This document shows positions 1-5,482 of a stretch of DNA of 10,984 nucleotides, piece by piece (position 1 is the stretch's first letter; each line of letters begins with the position of its first letter). A model generated the notes under the pieces. It searched no databases. It saw nothing but the letters and a program-made list of their open reading frames with translations, and was not told the DNA's origin. Source of the stretch: an uncultured Mucilaginibacter sp. (lineage in GTDB: Bacteria; Bacteroidota; Bacteroidia; Sphingobacteriales; Sphingobacteriaceae); the NCBI GenBank assembly GCA_903885865.1, contig CAISKH010000441.1, forward strand, positions 1-10,984, read 5' to 3'. A program made the position numbers and the translations under genes.

Positions 1-647
1 AACCCAGCTATGCAACTTTACCCCTGCCGGGCGTTCAGCCAATTTTGGTTGATGAAAATGGCAAAGAAATAGAAGGCAACGGTGTAAACGGTAATTTATG
101 CATCAAGTTCCCCTGGCCGGGGATGCTGCGCACCACCTATGGCGACCACGAGCGCTGTCGTACCACTTATTTTGCCACTTACGAAAACCTATATTTTACC
201 GGCGATGGTTGTATGCGCGATGAAAATGGTTATTACCGCATAACCGGCCGCGTTGATGATGTGCTGAATGTATCGGGCCATCGTATTGGTACTGCCGAGG
301 TGGAGAACGCCATTAATATGCACAGCAGCGTTGTTGAATCGGCTGTAGTAGGTTACCCCCATGATATAAAAGGACAAGGTGTATACGCCTTTGTAGTATG
401 CCCCAACAAACATGGCGATGATGACCTTACCCGTAAAGATATTATGATGACCGTAACCCGCATTATAGGCGCTATTGCCAAACCTGATAAAATTCAGTTT
501 GTAACGGGTTTGCCTAAAACACGCTCAGGCAAAATAATGCGCCGCATTTTACGCAAGATAGCCGAAGGCGATACTTCTAATTTGGGCGATACATCTACGT
601 TGTTGGATCCGGCTGTGGTGGAGGAGATAAAGGGCGGGGCGTTGTAG
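1..647 (+). CDS. acs: Acetyl-CoA synthetase, C-terminal part (5' end outside window)
   Basis: Acetate-CoA ligase makes acetyl-CoA from acetate, ATP and CoA through acetyl-AMP, in the cytoplasm. The frame is open from base 3 to the left edge, so about 215 residues of a protein that is normally about 630-650 are present. The visible part covers the end of the adenylating domain (GDHERCRTTYF, then YFTGDG with the ATP-ribose-binding Asp), the hinge ITGRVDDVLNVSGHR, and the mobile C-terminal domain with PKTRSGKIMRRILRKIA. The Lys of SGK is the catalytic lysine that is acetylated and switched off in the Salmonella enzyme (family knowledge). The ending GDTSNLGDTSTLLDP is typical of Acs. A TTG at 45 can be read as a start, but the upstream codons also match Acs (GVQPILVDENG), so it is internal. 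No terminator is obvious between its stop and the next gene 65 bases away. Identification is very secure. Confidence 0.97.
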   Translation, partial: PSYATLPLPGVQPILVDENGKEIEGNGVNGNLCIKFPWPGMLRTTYGDHERCRTTYFATYENLYFTGDGCMRDENGYYRITGRVDDVLNVSGHRIGTAEVENAINMHSSVVESAVVGYPHDIKGQGVYAFVVCPNKHGDDDLTRKDIMMTVTRIIGAIAKPDKIQFVTGLPKTRSGKIMRRILRKIAEGDTSNLGDTSTLLDPAVVEEIKGGAL

Positions 648-699
648 GATCATGTCTTTTGATTTCTTAATATTTAGCTCTACTTTGATAAAATTAGCT

Positions 700-707
700 T
701 AAATTTG
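700..707 (+). promoter_or_regulatory. Bacteroidota -7 box of the first toxin-antitoxin pair
   Basis: TAAATTTG matches the Bacteroidota -7 consensus TAnnTTTG exactly. It ends only 5 bases before the ATG at 713, so a start site about 4-7 bases downstream would give a leaderless or nearly leaderless mRNA. A TTTG at 684-687 is too close (12-base spacing) to be a normal -33 element, so the -33 half is weak. Confidence 0.5.
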
Positions 708-712
708 TTATC

Positions 713-910
713 ATGGAAATAATGCTAAAAAATGTACAAAAGAAGCATTTGCCACTTATCTCAGAATTGGCAAAGACACTGAAAATTGACATTTCAGAGC
801 CAGTAGAAGATGATGCCTATTATTTAGCTGCTATGGACGAGGGCGAAAAAACCGATCTTTTAAATGAGCAGGAAAAGATGGATTTTATTACTTCTCTGAA
901 AGTTAAATAA
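713..910 (+). CDS. Putative antitoxin of a RelE/ParE-type module
   Basis: A 65-residue acidic protein with no membrane segment or signal peptide. I assign it as antitoxin from context: it directly precedes a RelE/ParE-like toxin, the stop and start overlap as TAATG, and size and charge fit. The N-terminus (MLKNVQKKHLPLISELAKTL) looks like a helix that could bind or dimerise. The C-terminal half (DDAYYLAAMDEGEKTDLLNEQEK) is acidic and resembles the toxin-wrapping tails of small Bacteroidota antitoxins. I see no clear ribbon-helix-helix or helix-turn-helix motif, so autoregulation is only assumed from other systems. The start at 713 is preferred over the in-frame ATG at 722 because it sits just after the -7 box. 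The pair looks more AT-rich than acs and surE on either side, which fits horizontal acquisition but does not prove it. Confidence 0.72.
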   Translation: MEIMLKNVQKKHLPLISELAKTLKIDISEPVEDDAYYLAAMDEGEKTDLLNEQEKMDFITSLKVK

Positions 911-1182
911 TGCAGCTTGACATCCATTCTTCATTTGTCAGAGATTCTAAAAAATTACCTGTCAATATTAAAGAAGATATTGCAAATGCCATTACCTTAA
1001 TTTCTGCCGCAAAAACATTGTTGGATATCCCTGATGTAAAGGATATGAAAGGTGGAAAAAAAGCTAAAAATGCCTATAGAATGCGGATTGACAATTATAG
1101 AATTTGCTTTTATTTTAGAAATGGGGTTGTTGTATTGGTAAGAGTTTTGCCAAGAAAAGATGTTTATAAGGTTTTTCCTTAA
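910..1182 (+). CDS. RelE/ParE-superfamily toxin
   Basis: A 90-residue basic protein. Members of this superfamily either cleave mRNA on the ribosome (RelE) or poison gyrase (ParE), and the sequence alone does not say which. The second half carries the recognisable signature: VKDMKGGKKAKNAYRMRI (residues 43-60), then DNYRICFYFRNGVVVLVRVL (61-80), and the terminal PRKDVYK. This corresponds to the usual 'yRlRvgdyRviy ... vlrv..RkdvYk' strands of the fold. Conserved Arg57, Arg59 and Arg64 and the late Arg82/Lys83 are basic residues at places used for RNA or target contact in relatives. Length is normal and the gene appears intact. It is translationally coupled to the antitoxin, sharing the A of TAATG. 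No convincing terminator follows; a short inverted repeat AGTTAT-gca-ATAACT at 1187-1201 lacks a T run. Confidence 0.85.
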   Translation: MQLDIHSSFVRDSKKLPVNIKEDIANAITLISAAKTLLDIPDVKDMKGGKKAKNAYRMRIDNYRICFYFRNGVVVLVRVLPRKDVYKVFP

Positions 1183-1260
1183 ACTAAGTTATGCAATAAC
1201 TGACTTATTACCAGCGATCTGCAACTAGTCACCACCCAATAAAACTATGTTGCCGCCAGA

Positions 1261-1278
1261 ATGTTTATATAGAAACAT
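1261..1278. repeat. Inverted repeat upstream of the CsbD-like gene
   Basis: ATGTTT-atatag-AAACAT is a perfect 6-bp dyad with a 6-base spacer, ending 16 bases before the ATG at 1295. It occupies the place where a promoter or operator for this stress gene would lie. No regulator can be assigned, and a dyad of this length could arise by chance in AT-rich DNA. Confidence 0.35.
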
Positions 1279-1294
1279 CTAACTAAAAAACGGT

Positions 1295-1480
1295 ATGGAC
1301 AAACTACAGATTAAAGGCGGCTGGAACGAGTTGAAAGGCAAAATAAAACAGGCTTACGGCGATTTAACAGACGATGACCTTGCACACGAAGAAGGAAAAG
1401 ATGATGAGCTTTTAGGCAAACTCCAGCAAAAAACCGGCAAGGGCCGCGATGAACTGGTAAAATGGATAAATAGCTTGTAA
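1295..1480 (+). CDS. CsbD-like stress-response protein
   Basis: A 61-residue highly charged cytoplasmic protein. It shows the CsbD-family layout: an N-terminal GGWNELKGKIKQAYGDLTDD block, an acidic middle with HEEGKDDELLGKLQQKTG, and a C-terminal GRDELVKWINSL helix. In the family the first block is usually 'kGkwnqlKGkvKe.wGkLtdddl', which this matches closely. CsbD proteins are induced by general stress in many bacteria, but their molecular role is unknown. The gene stands alone: it is preceded by a dyad at 1261-1278 and closed immediately by a strong terminator. Assignment to the family is secure; function is not. Confidence 0.9.
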   Translation: MDKLQIKGGWNELKGKIKQAYGDLTDDDLAHEEGKDDELLGKLQQKTGKGRDELVKWINSL

Positions 1481-1512
1481 ACAAAAAAGCCCCGATATCG
1501 GGGCTTTTTTGT
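1481..1512. terminator. Perfect 32-bp palindromic terminator after the CsbD-like gene
   Basis: The stretch is an exact palindrome with GC core GCCCCGATATCGGGGC, flanked by ACAAAAAA on the left and TTTTTTGT on the right. It starts directly after the stop codon. It gives a GC hairpin with a U run on either strand, so it can terminate in both directions. The downstream T run merges with the promoter-like box of surE. Confidence 0.9.
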
Positions 1513-1513
1513 T

Positions 1514-1521
1514 TAATTTCG
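1514..1521 (+). promoter_or_regulatory. Probable -7 box of surE
   Basis: TAATTTCG differs from TAnnTTTG by one base (C for T at position 7). It begins 2 bases after the CsbD terminator and ends 6 bases before the surE ATG, so transcription here would also be nearly leaderless. No clear -33 TTG is visible because the terminator palindrome occupies that place. Confidence 0.4.
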
Positions 1522-1527
1522 CCTCTA

Positions 1528-2298
1528 ATGAAACACACACCCAACATTCTTGTAGTAAACGATGATGGCATTACCGCCCCAGGTATAAAAGCTCTGATGG
1601 ATGTTGTGAAAGAACTTGGCCGCGTAGTGGTGGTGGCGCCCGATAGTCCGCAATCAGGCATGGGCCATGCTATTACTATTGGCAAACCGCTGCGTTTAGA
1701 CGAGATCGATATTTACGAAGGGGTAGAGATGTACCGCTGCTCGGGCACCCCGGTTGATTGTGTGAAACTGGCCGTTAACAAAATATTTAAAGGCAAAAAG
1801 CCCGATCTATGTGTTTCGGGCATTAATCATGGGTTAAATAATGGTATAAATATATTATACTCGGGCACTATGTCGGCGGCGGTTGAGGGGGCTATTGAGA
1901 GCATACCGTCAATTGGTTTTTCGCTGGATGATTATACTTTGCAGGCCGATTTTAGCCATTGTTTAAAATATGTTAGGGAAATAGCCATGCAGGTTTTGGC
2001 AAATGGTTTACCGCCTGCCACTTTATTAAATGTGAACTTCCCGGCGGGCGCCCATACAAAAGGTATAAAAATATGCCGTCAGGCCAATGCCAAATGGGCC
2101 GAAGAATTTGATGAACGGCTCGACCCCTACAAAAGGCCCTACTATTGGCTAACCGGCGTTTTTCAATTGAACGACCACGGAGAGGACACCGACTCGTGGG
2201 CGTTAAATAACAATTATGTATCTGTAGTGCCTATACAGTTTGATATGACCGCGCATCATGCCATACCTGTTTTAAATAGCTGGACGTTTAACGTTTAG
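1528..2298 (+). CDS. surE: 5'/3'-nucleotidase SurE (survival protein E)
   Basis: SurE is a metal-dependent phosphatase that removes phosphate from nucleoside 5'- and 3'-monophosphates and, in E. coli, also cuts short polyphosphate; it is linked to stationary-phase survival. The 256-residue protein shows all core motifs: ILVVNDDGITAPGI at residues 7-20 (Asp12 and Asp13 bind the metal), VVAPDSPQSGMGHAIT at 35-50 (Ser43 corresponds to the metal-ligand Ser39 of E. coli), CSGTPVDCVKLAV at 71-83, and VSGINHGLNNGINILYSGT at 96-114 (Asn100 is the fourth ligand). Length is normal for the family (about 250-260). The start at 1528 agrees with the N-terminus expected from the first strand. lpxB follows on the same strand after 79 bases, a pairing that I recall from other Bacteroidota; lpxB also has its own promoter-like box, so co-transcription is possible but not required. 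Confidence 0.96.
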   Translation: MKHTPNILVVNDDGITAPGIKALMDVVKELGRVVVVAPDSPQSGMGHAITIGKPLRLDEIDIYEGVEMYRCSGTPVDCVKLAVNKIFKGKKPDLCVSGINHGLNNGINILYSGTMSAAVEGAIESIPSIGFSLDDYTLQADFSHCLKYVREIAMQVLANGLPPATLLNVNFPAGAHTKGIKICRQANAKWAEEFDERLDPYKRPYYWLTGVFQLNDHGEDTDSWALNNNYVSVVPIQFDMTAHHAIPVLNSWTFNV

Positions 2299-2342
2299 CC
2301 GTCGATGCAAAAATAAATCATCCTAAATACCCCGCACACTTG

Positions 2343-2350
2343 TATTTTTG
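2343..2350 (+). promoter_or_regulatory. Probable -7 box of lpxB
   Basis: TATTTTTG matches TAnnTTTG exactly and lies 27 bases before the lpxB ATG, a normal distance for a short leader of about 20 bases. No good -33 TTG is seen at 19-23 bases upstream. Confidence 0.45.
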
Positions 2351-2377
2351 GCTTATGCTGATAGCAATTAAAGTTGT

Positions 2378-3493
2378 ATGAAATATTACCTGGTAGCCGG
2401 CGAGGCCTCTGGCGATATGCACGGGGCCAATTTAATGAAGGAGCTAAAAAAGCTTGACGCGCAGGCCGAATTCCGTTTTTTTGGAGGCGACCTGATGAAA
2501 GCGGAAGGCGGCACCCTGGTTAAACATTACGCGAACATGGCCTTTATGGGTTTTTTTGAGGTGGCGGCAAACCTGCGTACCATTTTTAAGAACCTCGCTT
2601 TTTGCAAATTCGACATCGCAAACTATCACCCTGATGTGTTGATATTGATAGATTTTCCGGGGTTCAATTTAAAAATAGCGGCATTTGCCAAACAGAATAA
2701 CCTCCCGGTTTACTATTACATTTCGCCAAAAGTTTGGGCATGGAACCAACAACGCGTATTGAAGATAAAAAAAGTGGTCGACCATCTTTTCTGTATTTTA
2801 CCGTTCGAGGTTGATTTTTATAAAAAATGGGGCATGCAGGTTGATTATGTTGGCAACCCCTTATTGGATGCTGTTGCCGGCTTTAAACCCGATGCTGATT
2901 TTTTTAAAACCAATAATTTAGACCCCAACAAAAAGATAATCGCCTTGCTGCCCGGAAGCCGTAAACAGGAAATTAATTATTTGCTTCCGGATATGATCGC
3001 CGTTGCTGATGAGTTTGCAGGGTATCAGTTTATAATAGCCGGGGCGCCATCATTTACTGCCGAATTTTATCAGCAATATTTAAATGGCAAACCCATACCC
3101 GTTATATTTAATGCCACGTATGATATTTTGAAAAACGCTCACGCTGCCGTAGTAGCCTCGGGTACCGCCACTTTAGAGGCTGCTTTGTTTCATGTACCGC
3201 AAGTGGTGGTGTATAAAGGCAACCCGGTATCAATAACTATTGCCCGCATAGTGATCAGAATAAAATATATCTCGCTGGTAAATTTGATCATGAACGGTAG
3301 CATAGTGAAAGAATTGATACAGCAGGATTGTTCGCCGCAAAAAATAAGCACCGAACTTGATCTTATCCTCAATAATAAAACCTTTCGCCAAACCATGCTT
3401 GATAATTATAAGCAACTAGACGAAAAAATGGGCGAGCCCGGTGCCTCGGCCAAAACTGCTGCACTGATAGTAAAATATAGTTCAAAAAAATAA
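2378..3493 (+). CDS. lpxB: Lipid-A-disaccharide synthase
   Basis: LpxB is a family-19 glycosyltransferase that joins UDP-2,3-diacylglucosamine to lipid X, forming lipid A disaccharide 1-phosphate at the inner face of the inner membrane. The 371-residue protein carries the family landmarks: VAGEASGDMHGANLM (residues 6-20), the membrane-associating GFFEV region (58-62), DFPGFN (92-97, equivalent to the catalytic-Asp region DxPDFN), YYISPKVWAWNQQRVLKI (113-130), YVGNPLLD (157-164), LLPGSRKQEI (190-199) and the UDP-sugar site VASGTATLEAAL (259-270). The YISLVNLIMNGSIVKELIQ stretch near residue 300 matches the usual 'LpNliag..vvpEllQ' segment. Length is close to the normal 375-385 and nothing is missing. 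Its stop codon is the first base-paired part of a terminator hairpin shared with the converging minus-strand genes. Identification is secure. Confidence 0.97.
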   Translation: MKYYLVAGEASGDMHGANLMKELKKLDAQAEFRFFGGDLMKAEGGTLVKHYANMAFMGFFEVAANLRTIFKNLAFCKFDIANYHPDVLILIDFPGFNLKIAAFAKQNNLPVYYYISPKVWAWNQQRVLKIKKVVDHLFCILPFEVDFYKKWGMQVDYVGNPLLDAVAGFKPDADFFKTNNLDPNKKIIALLPGSRKQEINYLLPDMIAVADEFAGYQFIIAGAPSFTAEFYQQYLNGKPIPVIFNATYDILKNAHAAVVASGTATLEAALFHVPQVVVYKGNPVSITIARIVIRIKYISLVNLIMNGSIVKELIQQDCSPQKISTELDLILNNKTFRQTMLDNYKQLDEKMGEPGASAKTAALIVKYSSKK

Positions 3494-3516
3494 AGCCCTG
3501 CTATTGCAAGGCTTTA
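3484..3516. terminator. Bidirectional terminator between lpxB and the small-gene cluster
   Basis: TAAAGCC pairs with GGCTTTA (3491-3497 with 3510-3516). After one C/A mismatch the stem continues as TGC/GCA around a TATT loop. The lpxB stop codon lies in the left arm. On the minus strand the hairpin is followed by seven Us (bases 3490-3484), giving a good terminator for the small genes. On the plus strand the tail is weaker (TTTATCGTTTTC). Confidence 0.75.
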
Positions 3517-3555
3517 TCGTTTTCATAGGTAGATATATATGGATCAGGTTGCTTG

Positions 3556-3699
3556 TTATGCGGCCACCTGGGTGTTGCAGGGTACAAATTGTATGTGTTT
3601 TTCTTTGAAAACTTCGAGGTCTGTCAATAAAATGCGTTTTAATTCTTTGTCAATGTGTGCAAGCAATTTACTTGTCGCCTGTTTTTTGTAAGTTTTCAT
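3556..3699 (-). CDS. Small protein, tandem copy B of an unrecognised family
   Basis: A 47-residue basic protein starting MKTYKKQATSKLLAHIDKEL and ending CNTQVAA. I do not recognise the family. It aligns without gaps to the product of the gene 33 bases upstream: 14 of the first 38 residues are identical and about 12 more are conservative. Shared positions include K6, A8, S10-K11-L12, D17, E19-L20, I23, D27-L28, I36 and F38. The middle (SKLLAHIDKELKRILLTDLE) has the spacing of an amphipathic helix. There is no signal peptide or membrane segment. It is the last gene of three on the minus strand and is followed, after about 40 bases, by the shared terminator. Selection to keep the pattern in both copies argues that both are translated. 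Role unknown; a binding or regulatory peptide is only a guess. Confidence 0.66.
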   Translation of the reverse strand: MKTYKKQATSKLLAHIDKELKRILLTDLEVFKEKHIQFVPCNTQVAA

Positions 3700-3732
3700 A
3701 GTGGTATATTTTAGGTTAAACAGTTAGTTTAT

Positions 3733-3885
3733 TTATGCTACTGATAATTGTTCGGTTTTAATAGCCCTTAAAAAATGAATTTTAGCGCCTCTTATCATTT
3801 TCAGATCATTCATTATTATGGTTCTCAATTCATGGTCAAACCCTGATACTAATTTGCTTATTGCTGGTTTTTGGTGATTTCTCAT
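3733..3885 (-). CDS. Small protein, tandem copy A of an unrecognised family
   Basis: A 50-residue basic protein beginning MRNHQKPAISKLVSGFDHEL and ending EQLSVA. It is the paralogue of the downstream 47-residue gene, with the same SKL-x4-D-x-EL-x2-I-x3-DL framework. The frame stays open further upstream to 3933, but the ATG at 3885 gives the N-terminus that aligns with copy B from residue 1, and it lies 16 bases after the stop of the preceding gene, so I choose it. No export signal, membrane helix or catalytic motif is visible. It is the middle gene of a probable three-gene operon. The pair arose by duplication and has since diverged to about 37 percent identity over the aligned part, so the duplication is not recent. 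Function unknown. Confidence 0.68.
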   Translation of the reverse strand: MRNHQKPAISKLVSGFDHELRTIIMNDLKMIRGAKIHFLRAIKTEQLSVA

Positions 3886-3901
3886 AACGTATGTTTTAAT
3901 T

Positions 3902-4081
3902 TTAGTGTTCTTTTTTAGTTTCTTCATCATCATCGCTCAAGTTATCGTGTCTGCGTTTGGCCTCTTTGTATTGACGCAACAGTTGTTCCTTATCACGGTC
4001 GTCCGAAGTTTGCTCAGGAGCTACAGGGTTTTCCCATTCCTTCTCTTTAACCTCTTGGGGTTTTTTGTTTCCAACAACCAT
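3902..4081 (-). CDS. Small charged hydrophilic protein, first gene of the micro-gene cluster
   Basis: A 59-residue protein (MVVGNKKPQEVKEKEWENP... to ...DDDEETKKEH) made almost entirely of charged and polar residues. KEQLLRQYKEAKRRHDNL could form a helix or short coiled coil, and the tail is Asp/Glu-rich. No domain is recognised and it resembles neither downstream neighbour. The frame can be extended two codons to a TTG at 4087, but the ATG at 4081 is the better start. The stop is 16 bases before the start of copy A, so the three genes probably share a transcript. No TAnnTTTG box is found close upstream, so the operon promoter is unassigned. Its low-complexity composition makes it somewhat less certain than the paralogous pair. 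Confidence 0.62.
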   Translation of the reverse strand: MVVGNKKPQEVKEKEWENPVAPEQTSDDRDKEQLLRQYKEAKRRHDNLSDDDEETKKEH

Positions 4082-4339
4082 AACCAATGTTTGATAATTG
4101 ATAAGCAGTATTCCAATTAAATGCCAAGATTTAAAACGGGCCCAAAAAAGTCATTCATAAATACCAGTTGCTTTTGGCTTAGCATTCGTATAGTACTGTA
4201 AAAAAGATAGTTAGGTCAATAAAATTATAATTAGCCTAATTTTAAAAACTGTACATGAAAACAGAATGGTACTGGAGATAGTAGTAGTAAGGAATGTACA
4301 CTTGTAGTTTTATTCTGTATTTTTTCCCGGTGAGCGGGC

Positions 4340-4367
4340 AAAAAAAAGCCTTTCCAAAAGGAAAGGC
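4340..4367 (-). terminator. recA terminator
   Basis: GCCTTTCC-aaaa-GGAAAGGC (4348-4367) is a perfect 8-bp stem with a 4-base loop. In the minus-strand transcript it is followed by eight Us (4347-4340). It lies about 70 bases beyond the recA stop, with two palindromes in between. Confidence 0.85.
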
Positions 4368-4388
4368 CTAATTCTTAAATAAATCCGG

Positions 4389-4406
4389 TCCCGATAGCTA
4401 TCGGGA
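4389..4406. repeat. Dispersed 18-bp palindrome, copy 1
   Basis: TCCCGATAGCTATCGGGA is a perfect palindrome. The same sequence, with one more identical base on each side (20 bases in total), recurs at 6839-6858. Both copies lie between genes. It has no adjacent U run, so it is more likely a REP-like dispersed element or mRNA-end structure than a terminator. Confidence 0.75.
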
Positions 4407-4414
4407 TGAAAATC

Positions 4415-4433
4415 CCTGCCTGCGGCAGGCAGG
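4415..4433. repeat. GC-rich palindrome next to recA
   Basis: CCTGCCTGC-g-GCAGGCAGG is a perfect 9-bp inverted repeat with a single central base. It lies 8 bases after copy 1 of the dispersed palindrome and just after the recA stop on the minus strand. Its high GC content stands out from the surrounding AT-rich spacer. I recall similar CTGCCTG/CAGGCAG palindromes as common between Bacteroidota genes. Confidence 0.65.
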
Positions 4434-4438
4434 CGAAA

Positions 4439-5455
4439 TTAAACTTCCGGTTCTTCCACCAGTTTATCGCCGGTAACTTCTTCTTTTATCCGGCCTTCCA
4501 GCTCATCCATCAGTTCGGGGTTATCCAATATCAGTTGCTTAACCGCATCGCGGCCCTGGCCCAAACGGGTTTCGCCATAGCTGAACCATGAACCCGATTT
4601 TTTTATGATGTTATGCTCCACGCCCAGGTCAATGATCTCGCCTGCTTTTGATATGCCTTCGCCAAACATAATATCGAACTCGGCTATGCGGAACGGCGGT
4701 GCCACTTTATTTTTTACAATTTTAACCTTAACCCGGTTACCTGAAACCTCATCGGTATCTTTTATTTGCGATATGCGGCGCACATCCAAACGTACAGAAG
4801 CATAAAACTTGAGGGCGTTACCTCCGGTAGTAGTTTCGGGATTGCCGAACATTACGCCTATCTTGTCGCGCAACTGGTTAATAAATATACAGCAGCAGCC
4901 TGTTTTGCTGATGGTTCCAGTTAGCTTACGCAGGGCCTGCGACATTAAACGCGCGTGCAGCCCCATTTTTGAATCGCCCATTTCGCCTTCTATCTCCGCC
5001 TTGGGTACTAAAGCGGCTACCGAGTCGATAACCAAAATATCAATAGCGCCCGAGCGGATCAGGTTGTCGGCAATTTCCAAAGCCTGCTCGCCGTTATCCG
5101 GCTGCGATATCAGCAGGTTTTCCACATCCACGCCCAGTTTTTTGGCGTAGAAACGATCGAAGGCATGCTCCGCGTCAATAAACGCGGCGATACCGCCCTT
5201 TTTTTGCGATTCGGCAATGGCATGGATAGCCAGTGTGGTTTTACCTGACGATTCGGGCCCGTATATTTCAACCACCCGGCCCTTTGGCAAACCGCCAACG
5301 CCTAAAGCGATGTCTAACCCTATGGACCCGGTTGAAATAACTTCTATGGGTTCAATAACAGAATCGCCCAGCTTCATGATGGTGCCTTTTCCGTAATTTT
5401 TTTCCAGCTTATCTAACGTAAGCTGAAGTGCCTTTAATTTTTCTGCGTTACTCAT
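4439..5455 (-). CDS. recA: Recombinase RecA
   Basis: RecA binds single-stranded DNA as an ATP-dependent filament and drives strand exchange in recombination and repair. The 338-residue protein keeps near-exact numbering with E. coli RecA: Walker A GPESSGKT at 66-73, the catalytic Glu96 in FIDAEHAFD, Walker B ILVIDSVAAL at 140-149 with Asp144, DNA loop L1 around EGEMGDSKMGLHARLMSQAL (156-175), and the ATP sensor Gln194 in FINQLRDKIGVMFGNPETTT, which leads into loop L2. The acidic C-terminal tail is short (KEEVTGDKLVEEPEV), so the protein is somewhat shorter than the usual 345-355. It has its own promoter-like box at 5475-5482 and a strong terminator. No LexA-type SOS box is evident upstream. 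nth lies upstream on the same strand, 127 bases away. Confidence 0.99.
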   Translation of the reverse strand: MSNAEKLKALQLTLDKLEKNYGKGTIMKLGDSVIEPIEVISTGSIGLDIALGVGGLPKGRVVEIYGPESSGKTTLAIHAIAESQKKGGIAAFIDAEHAFDRFYAKKLGVDVENLLISQPDNGEQALEIADNLIRSGAIDILVIDSVAALVPKAEIEGEMGDSKMGLHARLMSQALRKLTGTISKTGCCCIFINQLRDKIGVMFGNPETTTGGNALKFYASVRLDVRRISQIKDTDEVSGNRVKVKIVKNKVAPPFRIAEFDIMFGEGISKAGEIIDLGVEHNIIKKSGSWFSYGETRLGQGRDAVKQLILDNPELMDELEGRIKEEVTGDKLVEEPEV

Positions 5456-5474
5456 CTCTTAATAATATCTTTAG

Positions 5475-5482
5475 CAAATATA
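5475..5482 (-). promoter_or_regulatory. Probable -7 box of recA
   Basis: On the minus strand the bases read TATATTTG, an exact TAnnTTTG match, 19 bases before the recA ATG. A leader of roughly 13-15 bases would follow. No -33 TTG is visible at standard spacing. Confidence 0.5.

Larger units (their letters stand above)
4082..4438. other. Intergenic region without a recognisable gene
   Basis: About 360 AT-rich bases separate the start of the micro-gene operon from the recA stop; the recA terminator and two palindromes in its right part are listed separately. In the left part I see AATTAG-c-CTAATT (4229-4241) and a longer broken dyad, AAAACTGTACAT (4245-4256) against ATGTAC plus AGTTTT (4294-4299, 4306-4311). 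At 4320-4346 a CCCG-gtgag-CGGG hairpin lies between T6 and A8 runs. These could belong to the operon leader or a small RNA, but no known RNA family is recognised. No coding frame longer than a few codons is convincing. Confidence 0.5.

Noticed and set aside
684..687. TTTG as the -33 element of the first toxin-antitoxin promoter
   Set aside because: It is 12 bases from the -7 box, while the usual gap is about 17-23.
713..1182. The two toxin-antitoxin modules as parts of a larger mobile island
   Set aside because: No integrase, transposase, phage gene, tRNA target or clear flanking direct repeats are seen; the modules sit singly among housekeeping genes.
1187..1201. AGTTAT-gca-ATAACT after the RelE/ParE-type toxin as terminator
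   Set aside because: The stem is short and AT-rich and no T run follows on either strand.
1311..1685. Minus-strand open frame of 124 codons
   Set aside because: It crosses the CsbD-like gene, the perfect terminator and the start of surE, all well supported on the plus strand.
4115..4135. TTGGCAT...TTGGA on the minus strand as a sigma-54 promoter for the micro-gene operon
   Set aside because: The spacing between the GG and the second element is wrong and the -12 GC is missing.
4254..4280. Eight-codon frame with two tryptophans (MKTEWYWR) as an attenuator-type leader peptide
   Set aside because: No tryptophan-related gene follows on the plus strand and no paired attenuator stems fit; likely chance.
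3494..4438. CRISPR array or tRNA genes in the long low-gene stretch
   Set aside because: There are no regularly spaced identical repeats and no cloverleaf or conserved TpsiC-arm sequence; the stretch holds small genes, hairpins and AT-rich spacer.
4809..5150. Plus-strand open frame inside recA
   Set aside because: It is antisense to a fully conserved RecA and has no recognisable domain; it is a shadow of the coding pattern.
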